From assembly GCA_963788935.1 (NCBI GenBank), contig CAWBIM010000006.1, positions 682,001 through 746,000 on the forward strand: a stretch of 64,000 nt of DNA. Reading direction: 5' to 3'. Origin of the DNA: JAOPZW01 sp963788935. GTDB lineage: Bacteria > Actinomycetota > Thermoleophilia > Solirubrobacterales > Solirubrobacteraceae. The notes under the pieces were generated by a model. It did not search any database. It saw nothing but the letters and a program-made list of their open reading frames with translations, and was not told the origin of the DNA. Numbering within the stretch: position 1 is the stretch's first letter; every line of letters begins with the position of its first letter. Shown here one piece after another: positions 8,803 to 16,346 of this stretch. The translations under genes were made by a program, and so were the position numbers.

Positions 8803-9726
8803 GTGAGGCGTACGGCGACGGGGCGGGACGCGCCCGTGACGCGCGACGGATGGCGGGCGCTGCTCGGGGACACGCGGGTGATCGCCGTCGTGCTGTGCAC
8901 GACGTGGGGCGTCATGTTCATCGTGCAGCGGCTCGCACTCGAGGAGTCGCCCCCGCTGTGGGTCGCGGCCGGCCGGGCGTCCGTCGCGGCGATCGTGCTG
9001 CTGCCGCTCGCGCCGCGGCTGCGCACCCTGACCCGCCGCGGCCTCGGGATCACGCTCGCGCTCGGCGGGTTGAACCAGTGCCTCTTCGTCGGCCTGCAGG
9101 TCGCGGGACTGCGGACCGTCCAGGCGGGGCCGGCCGCGGCGCTCATCTACCTGCAGCCGGTGCTCGTCGTCCTCGGCTCCGGTCCGATCCTCGGCGAGCG
9201 CCTCACGCGGCGCCGCATCGTCGGCGCGCTGCTGGGCTTCGCGGGCGTCGCGGTCGTCGGTCTGCACCAGAGCGCGGCGGCCTCGGCCGGGGGCGTGGTG
9301 CTGCTCCTCGTCGCCGCCGTGTCGTGGAGCGCGGGCGCGCTCATCACCAGCGCCACCGATGAGCCGATCGTCCCGCTCGTCGTCGGCCAGCACCTCATCG
9401 GCGCCCCGGTGCTCCTCGGGGTCGCGGCGGTCACCGAGCCGTTCCCGTCGCTGTCGGCCAAGCTCGTCGCCTGCGTGCTGTTCGCCGGAATCTGCGGCTC
9501 GGCGATGGCGTGGATGCTCTGGAGCGCCCTGTTGCGCCGCGGCGAGGCGAGCGTCGTGAGCACGTGGCTGTTCGCGGTCCCGGTGCTCGCCGCCGCGCTC
9601 GGCGTCGTGTTCCTCGACGAGCCGCTGAGCGTCGAGCTCGTGATCGGCATCGTGCTCGTCGCCGTGGCGGTGCGCCTCGCGGCGGGTTCCCAGGGCACCG
9701 AGCGCGAGCCCGCACCGGCCGGTTGA
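8803..9726 (+). CDS. EamA/DMT family transporter
   Basis: This is a ten-helix inner-membrane permease of the drug/metabolite family, usually an exporter of amino acids or small metabolites. Two EamA repeats are visible; each ends with the family pattern of a glycine-rich helix followed by E-x-L (ILGERLTRRRIVGALLGFAG and FLDEPLSVELVIGIVL). A GTG at 8803 gives 307 aa. A second GTG at 8836, preceded by GGGGCGGGA, gives 296 aa and is a reasonable alternative. It lies 8 bases after the P1 peptidase stop, so co-transcription is likely and export of peptidase products is a possible role. Confidence 0.88.
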   Translation: MRRTATGRDAPVTRDGWRALLGDTRVIAVVLCTTWGVMFIVQRLALEESPPLWVAAGRASVAAIVLLPLAPRLRTLTRRGLGITLALGGLNQCLFVGLQVAGLRTVQAGPAAALIYLQPVLVVLGSGPILGERLTRRRIVGALLGFAGVAVVGLHQSAAASAGGVVLLLVAAVSWSAGALITSATDEPIVPLVVGQHLIGAPVLLGVAAVTEPFPSLSAKLVACVLFAGICGSAMAWMLWSALLRRGEASVVSTWLFAVPVLAAALGVVFLDEPLSVELVIGIVLVAVAVRLAAGSQGTEREPAPAG

Positions 9727-9748
9727 CGGTCGCTCGGTCAGCACGGCG

Positions 9749-11647
9749 CTACGGGGTCGGCGACGGGTACTGCTGCGTCGCCCGGTACGCCGCCTGCAGG
9801 TCGTAGTACGCGGGCTTCGGCACGCCGTCGTAGCTGATCACCGCCTTCTGGTGGAAGGGCGGCTGGGGCAGCGGGTTGCCGCCGTCCCAGCCCGGGCGCA
9901 CGAGGAACTCGCGCAGGGTGAACCAGACCGCGCCGCTCAGCCACGGCTTCGTCGCGAAGACGCCGAGGTGGTACGCCAACAGGTCCCGCTGAAACTCGTA
10001 CGTGCCCTTCTCGGTCACGGCGCCGCTGCGGTTCGCCTCGGCGCCGAACTCGGTCACGAGCAGCGCCTTGCGCGGGTGGCAGGCGCGCATCTTGTCGAGG
10101 TACGGCGAGAGGTCCTCGCGGTTGGCGACCTCGCCGTCGTACCAGCCGAAGTAGTCGTTGAGGCCGAGCACCTGCAGCGGTCCGTAGCCGACGCGGCAGG
10201 CGGCGAGCGGATGACCCTCGATGGCCATCCCGACGGGCCGCGTCGGGTCGAGCCCCTTCGCCGTGCGCGCGGCGGCCGCGATGTACTGGCGCACGCGCGG
10301 CGGCACGCTGTCCTTCAGCTCGTTGCCGATCGACCAGACGATCACCGAGGGGTGGTTCTCGTTGTCGAGGATGTTCCGTCGCACCTCGTCGACGGCCGCG
10401 CGGCGCGTCGACGCGTACAGGTAGCCGGTGTTCATCCGGTAGACCGGGACCTCCGACCAGACGAGCAGCCCGGCCCGGTCGGCCATCGCGTGGAACCTCG
10501 GGCTGAGCGGATAGTGCGAGCGCACGAGCGTCGAGCCCGAGTCCTTGATCTGGCGGATCGTCTGCAGCCGGTCGGCGTCCGTCCACGCCGGGCCCTTGCC
10601 CGGCAGGTCCTCGTGGACGGCGACACCGCGCAGGTTCACCGGAAGGCCGTTGAGCAGCAGTCGCCCGTCGGCCCGCACGCGCACCGACCGCAGGCCGGTG
10701 TGGACCTCGTACCGCGCAGCGCGCCGCAGCGCGCCGCGCGCGCTCGCGGACGCGGTGAACGTCACGGGGTAGAGGTACGGCGTCGCCGGCGTCCAGAGCC
10801 GCGGCCCGCTGACCGGGATCCGCCGCGTGAGCGTCCGGCGGCTTCCCGGCCGGATCGCGACGGTCCCCATCCGCACGGGAAAGCCGCCGAAGCTCGCCCG
10901 CACACGAACCCGCTGTCGCCGGCCCGAGACGTTGCGCACGACGGTGATCAGCCGGACCGAGACCGGGCACGTCGGGCACGGGACGGACGGGCGCACCACC
11001 ACGCGTTCGAAGTCGATCCGGTCGACGCGCTCGAGATAGACCTCGCGGACGATGCCGCCGTAGTTCCACCAGCCGCCGCGCGGCTCATCGGTCTGCGTGT
11101 ACGTCGTCGGCGGGAAGTCGATCGGCAGCCGCCGGTTGTCGGTGCGGACGACGAGGTGGTTGACGCCGCCGCGCCGCAGGCCTGACAGGGGCAGCGTGAA
11201 GGCGATGAACCCGCCGGCATGGCGGCCGACCAGCCGTCCGTTCAGCCAGACCGTGGCGCGGTAGTTCACCGAGTCGAAGTGCACGCGCCACTGCAGCGCC
11301 CGCGCGCGCGAGGGCAGACGGAAGTCCTTGCGGTACCAGGCGGGGCCGCCGATGAAGCCGCTCGCCGTGCGGTCGTTCGCGTTCCACGCGTTCGGGACGG
11401 TGACCGGGGTCCAGCCGCGGGTGGAGCGCCGGCGCTCCCAGTGCTGCCCGGCGCCGCGGTCGCGGCGGTCGACGCGCAGCAGCCACCCGCCGCCGAGGAG
11501 GAAGCGCCCGCCCGCACCGTCGCTCGTCGGCGACACCGGCGACGGGGCCGTCGTCTGGGCCGAGGCGGCCGGCGCCGCGACCGCGGCGACGACCGTCGCC
11601 ATGACGAGGACGAGGACGAGGACGGGGCCGGACCGCCGGAGCGTCAT
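9749..11647 (-). CDS. Secreted glycoside hydrolase family 2 (beta-glucuronidase/galactosidase-like)
   Basis: This is an extracellular glycosidase of 632 aa. A signal peptide (VLVLVLVMATVVAAVAAPAASAQ) leads into a GH2 jelly-roll domain (WYRKDFRLP, VWLNGRLVGRHAGGF), an immunoglobulin-like domain and a TIM barrel. The acid/base glutamate is in WSIGNELKD and the nucleophile glutamate is in VTEFGAEANR, both intact. Its ATG overlaps the stop of the small secreted protein upstream (ATGA, 11644-11647), so the two are translationally coupled. Glucuronidase or galactosidase specificity cannot be separated by eye. Confidence 0.92.
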   Translation of the reverse strand: MTLRRSGPVLVLVLVMATVVAAVAAPAASAQTTAPSPVSPTSDGAGGRFLLGGGWLLRVDRRDRGAGQHWERRRSTRGWTPVTVPNAWNANDRTASGFIGGPAWYRKDFRLPSRARALQWRVHFDSVNYRATVWLNGRLVGRHAGGFIAFTLPLSGLRRGGVNHLVVRTDNRRLPIDFPPTTYTQTDEPRGGWWNYGGIVREVYLERVDRIDFERVVVRPSVPCPTCPVSVRLITVVRNVSGRRQRVRVRASFGGFPVRMGTVAIRPGSRRTLTRRIPVSGPRLWTPATPYLYPVTFTASASARGALRRAARYEVHTGLRSVRVRADGRLLLNGLPVNLRGVAVHEDLPGKGPAWTDADRLQTIRQIKDSGSTLVRSHYPLSPRFHAMADRAGLLVWSEVPVYRMNTGYLYASTRRAAVDEVRRNILDNENHPSVIVWSIGNELKDSVPPRVRQYIAAAARTAKGLDPTRPVGMAIEGHPLAACRVGYGPLQVLGLNDYFGWYDGEVANREDLSPYLDKMRACHPRKALLVTEFGAEANRSGAVTEKGTYEFQRDLLAYHLGVFATKPWLSGAVWFTLREFLVRPGWDGGNPLPQPPFHQKAVISYDGVPKPAYYDLQAAYRATQQYPSPTP

Positions 11648-12174
11648 GCGTACTGGAGGCGCAGGGCGTTGAGCAGGTGGACGGTCACCGCCGGCGGCGC
11701 ATTGACCGCGACGGCCGCGGACACGCCGCACAGGAGCTCGCCCGTCGACGGGCCGGTGCCGCGGCGCGGGCGCAACAGGAGCCTGCGCGGTCCGAAGGCG
11801 GCGGGGAGCCCGACGATCGGCGCGATGCGCGGCGCGACGTTGATCGCGATCCGCGCACAGCTCCGCGACGTGGTCACGCGCGCGAGGGCGATCGTGAAGC
11901 TGAAGGGCCGGTTGCGCACCCGCTGGCGGGACGGGTAGCGGCGATCGCGCAGCGTCCCGCTCAGCCGGCCGAAGACCGCGAGACCGGGTGGCCGCACGCG
12001 GAAGCGCCGGATCACGAACGCACCTTGGAAGCGGCCCTGCGTGGTCTTCGCGCTGAGCAGGACGGTCGGGAACCTCGCGCCGCCGGCTTGTGCGCCCGCG
12101 CCCGCGGGCACGGCGGCGAGGAGCGCGAAGGCGACGAGCGCCGACAGGAGGGTCGAGGTCAGGCGGTGGGGCAT
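11644..12174 (-). CDS. Small secreted protein of unknown function, coupled to GH2
   Basis: I do not recognise this family. From the ATG at 12174 it is 176 aa. It begins with a clear signal peptide (LLSALVAFALLAAVPAGAGAQ), followed by a basic, beta-rich body with no membrane segment. Two cysteines (in RSCARI and LLCGVS) could form a disulphide. The stop overlaps the GH2 start by ATGA, which suggests a shared extracellular job, perhaps carbohydrate binding, but no binding motif is visible. An ATG at 12183 is an alternative start. Confidence 0.7.
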   Translation of the reverse strand: MPHRLTSTLLSALVAFALLAAVPAGAGAQAGGARFPTVLLSAKTTQGRFQGAFVIRRFRVRPPGLAVFGRLSGTLRDRRYPSRQRVRNRPFSFTIALARVTTSRSCARIAINVAPRIAPIVGLPAAFGPRRLLLRPRRGTGPSTGELLCGVSAAVAVNAPPAVTVHLLNALRLQYA

Positions 12175-12387
12175 GGGCGGCATAACAACGTGTTCGCGCG
12201 ACGGAAGTCGCGGTCGGCATCGGGCGTCGCCGGGCATCGCGCCGCGCAGGCGCGCGCGGCTCCGGAGGCCGGGGCGATGGCGGGATCGCCGATGGGAACG
12301 GGGATTTCGCAGGTCACGGTCGTCATCGATGACTGGTCAGCCGCGGCTTCGGGAGGCGTCCGTCGGCAGTCGCGGCCCGCGGAGAGT

Positions 12388-12439
12388 TGTCACACATTTG
12401 TCGCAAAGTCGGTGCAAACAGGTCGTAGCCCTGTCACAC
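12388..12439 (+). promoter_or_regulatory. Repeated TGTCACAC in leader of peptidoglycan hydrolase gene
   Basis: The 287-bp gap at 12175-12461 contains no gene. Its AT-richer right half has two exact TGTCACAC octamers (12388-12395 and 12432-12439) on the same face of the helix, 44 bp apart, flanking TTTGTCGCAAA (12397-12407), which has 4-bp inverted arms. They probably mark the promoter or a regulator site for the gene starting at 12462. No convincing -35/-10 pair could be fixed. Confidence 0.35.
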
Positions 12440-12461
12440 CTTCCTCGCCAGGCTGCCCGGC

Positions 12462-13781
12462 GTGCCCCACACCCGCCGACACGCCGAGCAGGGCCAGGCG
12501 AGCCTCCTGGTCGTCGGCGCGCTCGTGGCGGTGCTGCTCGGCGCGGTCGTCCTCGGCGGCATCGCCCGCGCGATCGGCGTCCGCGGCGAGCACCAGCGCG
12601 CCGCGGATCTCGCCGCGCTCGCCGGGGCGCGCGCGATGCGGGACGTCTACCCGCGCGTGTTCGCGCCGCCCGAGATCGGCGGACGCCCGAACCCGGCGCA
12701 CCTCGAGCGGTCGGAGTACCTCGCGCTCGGTCGGCGCCTCGCGATGACCACTGCGCGTCGGAACGGCGCGGCGGACGTCGACGTGACGTTCCCGGGCGAG
12801 GGGCTCGCGCCGCTGCGTCTGCGCGTCGTCGTGCGCGACGGGATCTCGCTCGGGCAGGGCGTACACGTCGGCGGCGACGCGACCGCGGAGGCCGAGCTCG
12901 TCCCGCCGGGCGGCGCGTCGGGCATCGGGGCGGCCGGCGCCGGTGAGTACACGGGGCCGCTCGAGCTCCGGCAGGGCAAGCCGATGCGTCCCGACGTGGC
13001 CCAGGCGTTCGACCGGATGGCGGCCGCGGCGGCCAAAGACGGCGTCGGGCTGATCGTCAACAGCGCGTTTCGCACCAACGCCGAGCAGGCGGCATTGTTC
13101 GCCGCCCACCCCGACCCGAAGTGGGTCGCGCCGCCCGGTCAATCGCTGCACCGGCTCGGCACGGAGCTCGACCTCGGGCCGGCCGGCGCGTACGGATGGC
13201 TGGCGCGCAACGCGGAGCGGTTTCACTTCGTCCAGCGCTACAGCTGGGAGCCGTGGCACTACGGATTCACGCTCAACGCCGGCACGGCGTCGGTCGGCTT
13301 CGGCGGCGCGGGCGCCGACGGCGATGCGGCGAAGACGCTGCAGTCATTCGTCCCCGCGCGGTTCGCGCCCGCGATCGCGCAGGCGGCACGACGCTGGAGC
13401 GTCGCCGGGACGCTGCTCGCCGCCCAGCTGTACAAGGAGTCCGGGTTCAATCCGTTCGCGCGCTCACCCGCGGGCGCGCAGGGCATCGCGCAGTTCATGC
13501 CGGGCACCGCGCAGGCGATGGGGTTGGACAACCCGTTTGACGCCGACCAGGCGATCGACGCGCAGGCCCACCTCATGCGCGACCTCCTGCGTCAGTTCGG
13601 AGCGGTGCCTCTGGCGCTGGCCGCGTACAACGCCGGGCCTGCGCCCGTCAGCCGGTGCGGGTGCGTCCCGGCGATTCCGGAGACGCAGGCCTACGTGGCC
13701 GACATCCTCGGGCTGCTCAACGGCGCGGGTGACCTGGCCGCCGCGGCTGCGAGCGGCCCTGACATCCGACTGGTGGCATGA
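12462..13781 (+). CDS. Membrane-anchored TadE/G-like + D-Ala-D-Ala carboxypeptidase + lytic transglycosylase fusion
   Basis: This is a 439-aa multi-domain cell-wall enzyme. Residues 8-60 are one membrane helix followed by QRAADLAALAGARAM, the signature of TadE/TadG-like pilus-assembly proteins. Residues about 165-275 form a VanY/DacB-type LD/DD-carboxypeptidase with zinc ligands His230 and Asp237 (SLHRLGTELD) and catalytic Glu263 and His266 (WEPWHYG). Residues about 295-420 form an SLT lytic transglycosylase with catalytic Glu326 (LYKESGFNP), the GAQGIAQFMPGTA motif and AAYNAGP. It should act on peptidoglycan just outside the membrane. The GTG start lacks an obvious ribosome site. All active-site residues are present. 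Confidence 0.9.
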   Translation: MPHTRRHAEQGQASLLVVGALVAVLLGAVVLGGIARAIGVRGEHQRAADLAALAGARAMRDVYPRVFAPPEIGGRPNPAHLERSEYLALGRRLAMTTARRNGAADVDVTFPGEGLAPLRLRVVVRDGISLGQGVHVGGDATAEAELVPPGGASGIGAAGAGEYTGPLELRQGKPMRPDVAQAFDRMAAAAAKDGVGLIVNSAFRTNAEQAALFAAHPDPKWVAPPGQSLHRLGTELDLGPAGAYGWLARNAERFHFVQRYSWEPWHYGFTLNAGTASVGFGGAGADGDAAKTLQSFVPARFAPAIAQAARRWSVAGTLLAAQLYKESGFNPFARSPAGAQGIAQFMPGTAQAMGLDNPFDADQAIDAQAHLMRDLLRQFGAVPLALAAYNAGPAPVSRCGCVPAIPETQAYVADILGLLNGAGDLAAAAASGPDIRLVA

Positions 13782-13785
13782 CCAT

Positions 13786-13815
13786 GCTGATGGCATCAGC
13801 CGGCGGCCCTGCCGG
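13786..13815. terminator. Inverted repeats between convergent genes
   Basis: A near-perfect palindrome (GCTGATG and CATCAGC around one base) is followed by a CCGGC/GCCGG hairpin with a 6-base loop. They lie between the hydrolase gene ending at 13781 and the convergent regulator ending at 13850. A bidirectional stop is likely from position; there is no T-tract. Confidence 0.35.
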
Positions 13816-13849
13816 TCAACCGCGCGGTGACGTGGCGCGTTCGCGCGGC

Positions 13850-14302
13850 CTAGCGCGGCAACAGCTCGCGCCCGCGCTTCTGGAGCGCGCCGTCCTGCTC
13901 GAGACGGTGGACGATCCGATACAGCGACGTCGGGTCGACACCGAGCTCGGCACCGGCCTCGCGCACGGTGATGCCCGGCCGCGCCTTGACCATCTCCAGC
14001 AGCTGGTCGCGCCGCCCCGCGACCCGCGCCCGCCCGCCGGAGCGCTTTGTGGCGACGGTGCCGGCGGTCCCGTTCGCGGCGGCCGCGTTCGTGCGGCGAG
14101 CGGTGCCCGGCGCGCCCGCGCGCGCGGTAGCGCGGCGGCGGGCGGTGCGACGCCGCGGAGCGGGCGTTTCGGTCGCGGCCGGAACACCCAGGCGCGCGGC
14201 GACCTGCTCCAGTTCGCGGTACTCGTCGACGAGCGGGCGGAGCTCCTGCATCCGCCGTGCCACGCGATCCTCGAGACCCTTCAGCTCATCGATGACTGAC
14301 AC
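13850..14302 (-). CDS. Winged-helix DNA-binding protein with N-terminal coiled coil and basic linker
   Basis: This is a 150-aa presumed transcription or nucleoid regulator. Residues 1-40 form an amphipathic helix (VIDELKGLEDRVARRMQELR), probably for dimerisation. A long Arg/Ala/Thr-rich linker follows. The C-terminal 50 residues form a helix-turn-helix (LEMVKARPGITVREAGAELG, then DPTSLYRIVHRLEQDG). The GTG at 14302 is fixed by a strong GGAGGAGGC ribosome site. The gene stands alone with its own 215-bp upstream gap that carries TGACA/TGTCA motifs. The target is unknown. Confidence 0.8.
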   Translation of the reverse strand: MSVIDELKGLEDRVARRMQELRPLVDEYRELEQVAARLGVPAATETPAPRRRTARRRATARAGAPGTARRTNAAAANGTAGTVATKRSGGRARVAGRRDQLLEMVKARPGITVREAGAELGVDPTSLYRIVHRLEQDGALQKRGRELLPR

Positions 14303-14379
14303 GCCGCCTCCTCCGGTTGTACAGGCGTGATGTAGCACAAACGCGCCCGGGCCATCGCCACTTTGCCTGCACTCGCGAA

Positions 14380-14422
14380 ATGACAAAGAGGAACTGTCAT
14401 CAAATGGTCAATGACAATTGTC
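14380..14422 (-). promoter_or_regulatory. TGACA/TGTCA operator cluster
   Basis: In the 215-bp gap (14303-14517) upstream of the winged-helix gene lies ATGACA-N9-TGTCAT (14380-14400), followed by the perfect palindrome GACAATTGTC (14413-14422). This AT-rich patch stands out from its surroundings. It is a plausible autoregulatory operator; the binding protein is not known. Confidence 0.5.
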
Positions 14423-14517
14423 CGTTCTCACATCGTCCCGTACCGGATCGAGCGTCTTTGACGCCAATGCCGAAGGACTCCTCGGTTTTTGTGAGTGAGT
14501 GCGGCCGAGGTGACCGG

Positions 14518-15114
14518 TCAGGCGCGGCCGTCGCGCTTACCGGTTGTCGCCGACCCGCCCTCGAACTGCATCAGCACGAGGGCCGTCGGGATCGGGTCGC
14601 TGCTCGCGCGCTTGCGCCGCTTGTTGGACTGCTCCTGCACCTCGCGGGCGCGCTCGAGCAGTTGCGACAGCAGGCCCGACAACTCGTCCCAGCCCTGCTG
14701 GTCGAGCGTCAGGGCGACCCGGCTGACGTGGATGTTCTCGCGGTCGAAGCCACCGGCCTCACCGGCACCCCTGAGGTCACGGGCGATGTCGGCGAGCGTC
14801 GAGTCGGACAGCGAGCGCCGCAGCGCGACCGGCAGTTGCGCCCAGTCGTCGTCGCTGATCAACGGCGGCTCGAGCGCCTCGTAGTAATGCTCGACGGCGC
14901 CGCGACGCGGCTCGGTCCGGACCAGCTTGACCATCTTGAGGTCCGCGAGGAACCGCATGTGGTAGCTCACGTTCCCGAGCGGCTCGTCGAGCTCGTCGGC
15001 CAGCTCGCTCGGGCTGGCGACCTTCTGGTTGAGCAGCGTCAGCATCCGTACGCGCAACGGATGCGAGAGCGCCTTCATGATGCGCTGATCGATTGCCGGC
15101 TCTTTTGTAGGCAT
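14518..15114 (-). CDS. ArsR-type winged-helix regulator
   Basis: This is a 198-aa transcription regulator. The N-terminal 90 residues are an ArsR/HTH_20 winged helix (MKALSHPLRVRMLTLLNQK, then SPSELADELDEPLGNVSYH and the wing region VRTEPRRGAVEHYYEA). No metal-binding CxC motif is present, so this is not a metal sensor of the SmtB type. The C-terminal half is helical with a heptad-like stretch (LSGLLSQLLERAREVQEQSN), probably for dimerisation or ligand sensing. The ATG at 15114 is preferred to a GTG 15 bases upstream. The gene is flanked on both sides by regulatory gaps, so its target may be itself. Confidence 0.85.
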   Translation of the reverse strand: MPTKEPAIDQRIMKALSHPLRVRMLTLLNQKVASPSELADELDEPLGNVSYHMRFLADLKMVKLVRTEPRRGAVEHYYEALEPPLISDDDWAQLPVALRRSLSDSTLADIARDLRGAGEAGGFDRENIHVSRVALTLDQQGWDELSGLLSQLLERAREVQEQSNKRRKRASSDPIPTALVLMQFEGGSATTGKRDGRA

Positions 15115-15267
15115 GCGTCGAGGGCCCACCCTGAACGTCAGGGCGGCGGAGTCGGGAGGAGCCGCACCCTAACGGTTAATGAGGCGGAGCTGGGGCGGTT
15201 CTTTGACCCAGGGCCGTTCCGTGGCGCATTCGCGCGACCGCGGACCCCTCGCGCGCGGCGCACCGGC

Positions 15268-16317
15268 TCACCGCGCGTGTGCCTCCTCACCTGCGCCGAG
15301 CGCTGCGGCGGCAGCGTCGAGGGCGGCGGCGATGCCGTCGTCGCCGACGTCCAGGTGGGTGACCGCGCGGACGCGGCGCGCGTCCAGCGGGATGACCATC
15401 ACGCCGGCGCGGTCGAGCGCCGCGCAGAACGCCGGCGCGTCGGGGACGGCGAAGACGAGGATGTTCGTCTCGACCGTCGCGAGGTCGAGCTCGACCCCGG
15501 GCAGCCGGGCCAGCCCCTCGGCGAGCCGCCGGGCGCGCGCGTGATCGTCGGCGAGGCGGTCGACGTGGTGGTCGAGCGCGTACAGGCCGGCGGCGGCGAC
15601 GATCCCCGACTGGCGCATCGCGCCGCCGAGCATCTGCTTCCACCGCCACGCCTCCGCGACGAGCTCCGCCGATCCGGCCAGGCACGCGCCGACGGGCGCG
15701 CCGAGCCCCTTGGTGAAGTCCAGCCAGGCGCTGTCGAACCCGCCGGCCCACTCGGCCGCGTCGACCCCGCTCGCGACGACCGCGTTCATGAGCCGTGCGC
15801 CGTCGAGGTGGGTCCGCAGCCCGTGGGCCCGCGCGACGTCGAGCACGGCCCGCACCTGCTCCACCGGCCAGACGCGGCCGCCGCCCATGTTCGTCGGCTG
15901 CTCGACGCACACGAGTCGCGGGCGCGGGGCGTAGCGGTCGCCCGGCGCGGCCGCGCGGATCGCGGCGTCGAGCGCGTCCGGCGTGAACATGCCGCCCTCG
16001 CCCTCGACGATCGTCATGACCGCGCCGGACAGCGCGGCCGGCCCGCCCGCCTCGAAGCGCAGCGGGTGGGTCTCGCGGCCGAGGAGGATCTCGTCGCCCC
16101 CCGGCCGGACGTGCAGCCGGATCGCGATCTCGTTGCACATCGTCCCGGAGGGCAGGAAGACCGCGGCCTCGTGGCCGAGCAGCGCGGCGGCGCGCTCCTC
16201 GAGCGCGATGACGGTCGGATCGTCGCGGCGCTGCTCGTCGCCGACGTCGGCGCGTGCGATCGCCTCGCGCATCTCGGGGGTGGGCCGGGTCTGGGTGTCG
16301 GAGTAGAGATTCACCAT
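15268..16317 (-). CDS. Low-specificity threonine aldolase (beta-eliminating lyase family)
   Basis: This is a PLP enzyme that cleaves threonine or allo-threonine to glycine and acetaldehyde. It has 349 aa, the normal length. It begins with the family opening VNLYSDTQTRPTPEMREA, keeps the aromatic/His stacking region (PSGTMCNEIAIRLH), the Asp of THLDGARLMNA and the Schiff-base lysine in LDFTKGLGAPVG. The ATG at 16317 was chosen directly before this opening. It is divergent from uvrC across only 29 bp, so the promoters must overlap. The 153-bp gap at 15115-15267 to its left holds no gene that I can support. Confidence 0.93.
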   Translation of the reverse strand: MVNLYSDTQTRPTPEMREAIARADVGDEQRRDDPTVIALEERAAALLGHEAAVFLPSGTMCNEIAIRLHVRPGGDEILLGRETHPLRFEAGGPAALSGAVMTIVEGEGGMFTPDALDAAIRAAAPGDRYAPRPRLVCVEQPTNMGGGRVWPVEQVRAVLDVARAHGLRTHLDGARLMNAVVASGVDAAEWAGGFDSAWLDFTKGLGAPVGACLAGSAELVAEAWRWKQMLGGAMRQSGIVAAAGLYALDHHVDRLADDHARARRLAEGLARLPGVELDLATVETNILVFAVPDAPAFCAALDRAGVMVIPLDARRVRAVTHLDVGDDGIAAALDAAAAALGAGEEAHAR

Positions 16318-16346
16318 GTGGCGCCTATCCTCGACGAAGAGGCGAC

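Noticed and set aside
6424..9726. A plus-strand frame of 1100 codons covering the amidohydrolase region
   Set aside because: Only its last 300 codons (the EamA transporter) are real; the rest is a shadow of the amidohydrolase and P1 peptidase genes.
12175..12461. Possible c-di-AMP riboswitch before the wall hydrolase
   Set aside because: Such riboswitches often precede actinobacterial wall hydrolases, but I could not find the conserved core or pairing in this gap.
14470..14490. CCGA...TCGG stem followed by five T, as a plus-strand terminator
   Set aside because: The stem is short and interrupted, and no plus-strand gene ends there; the nearest genes run on the minus strand.
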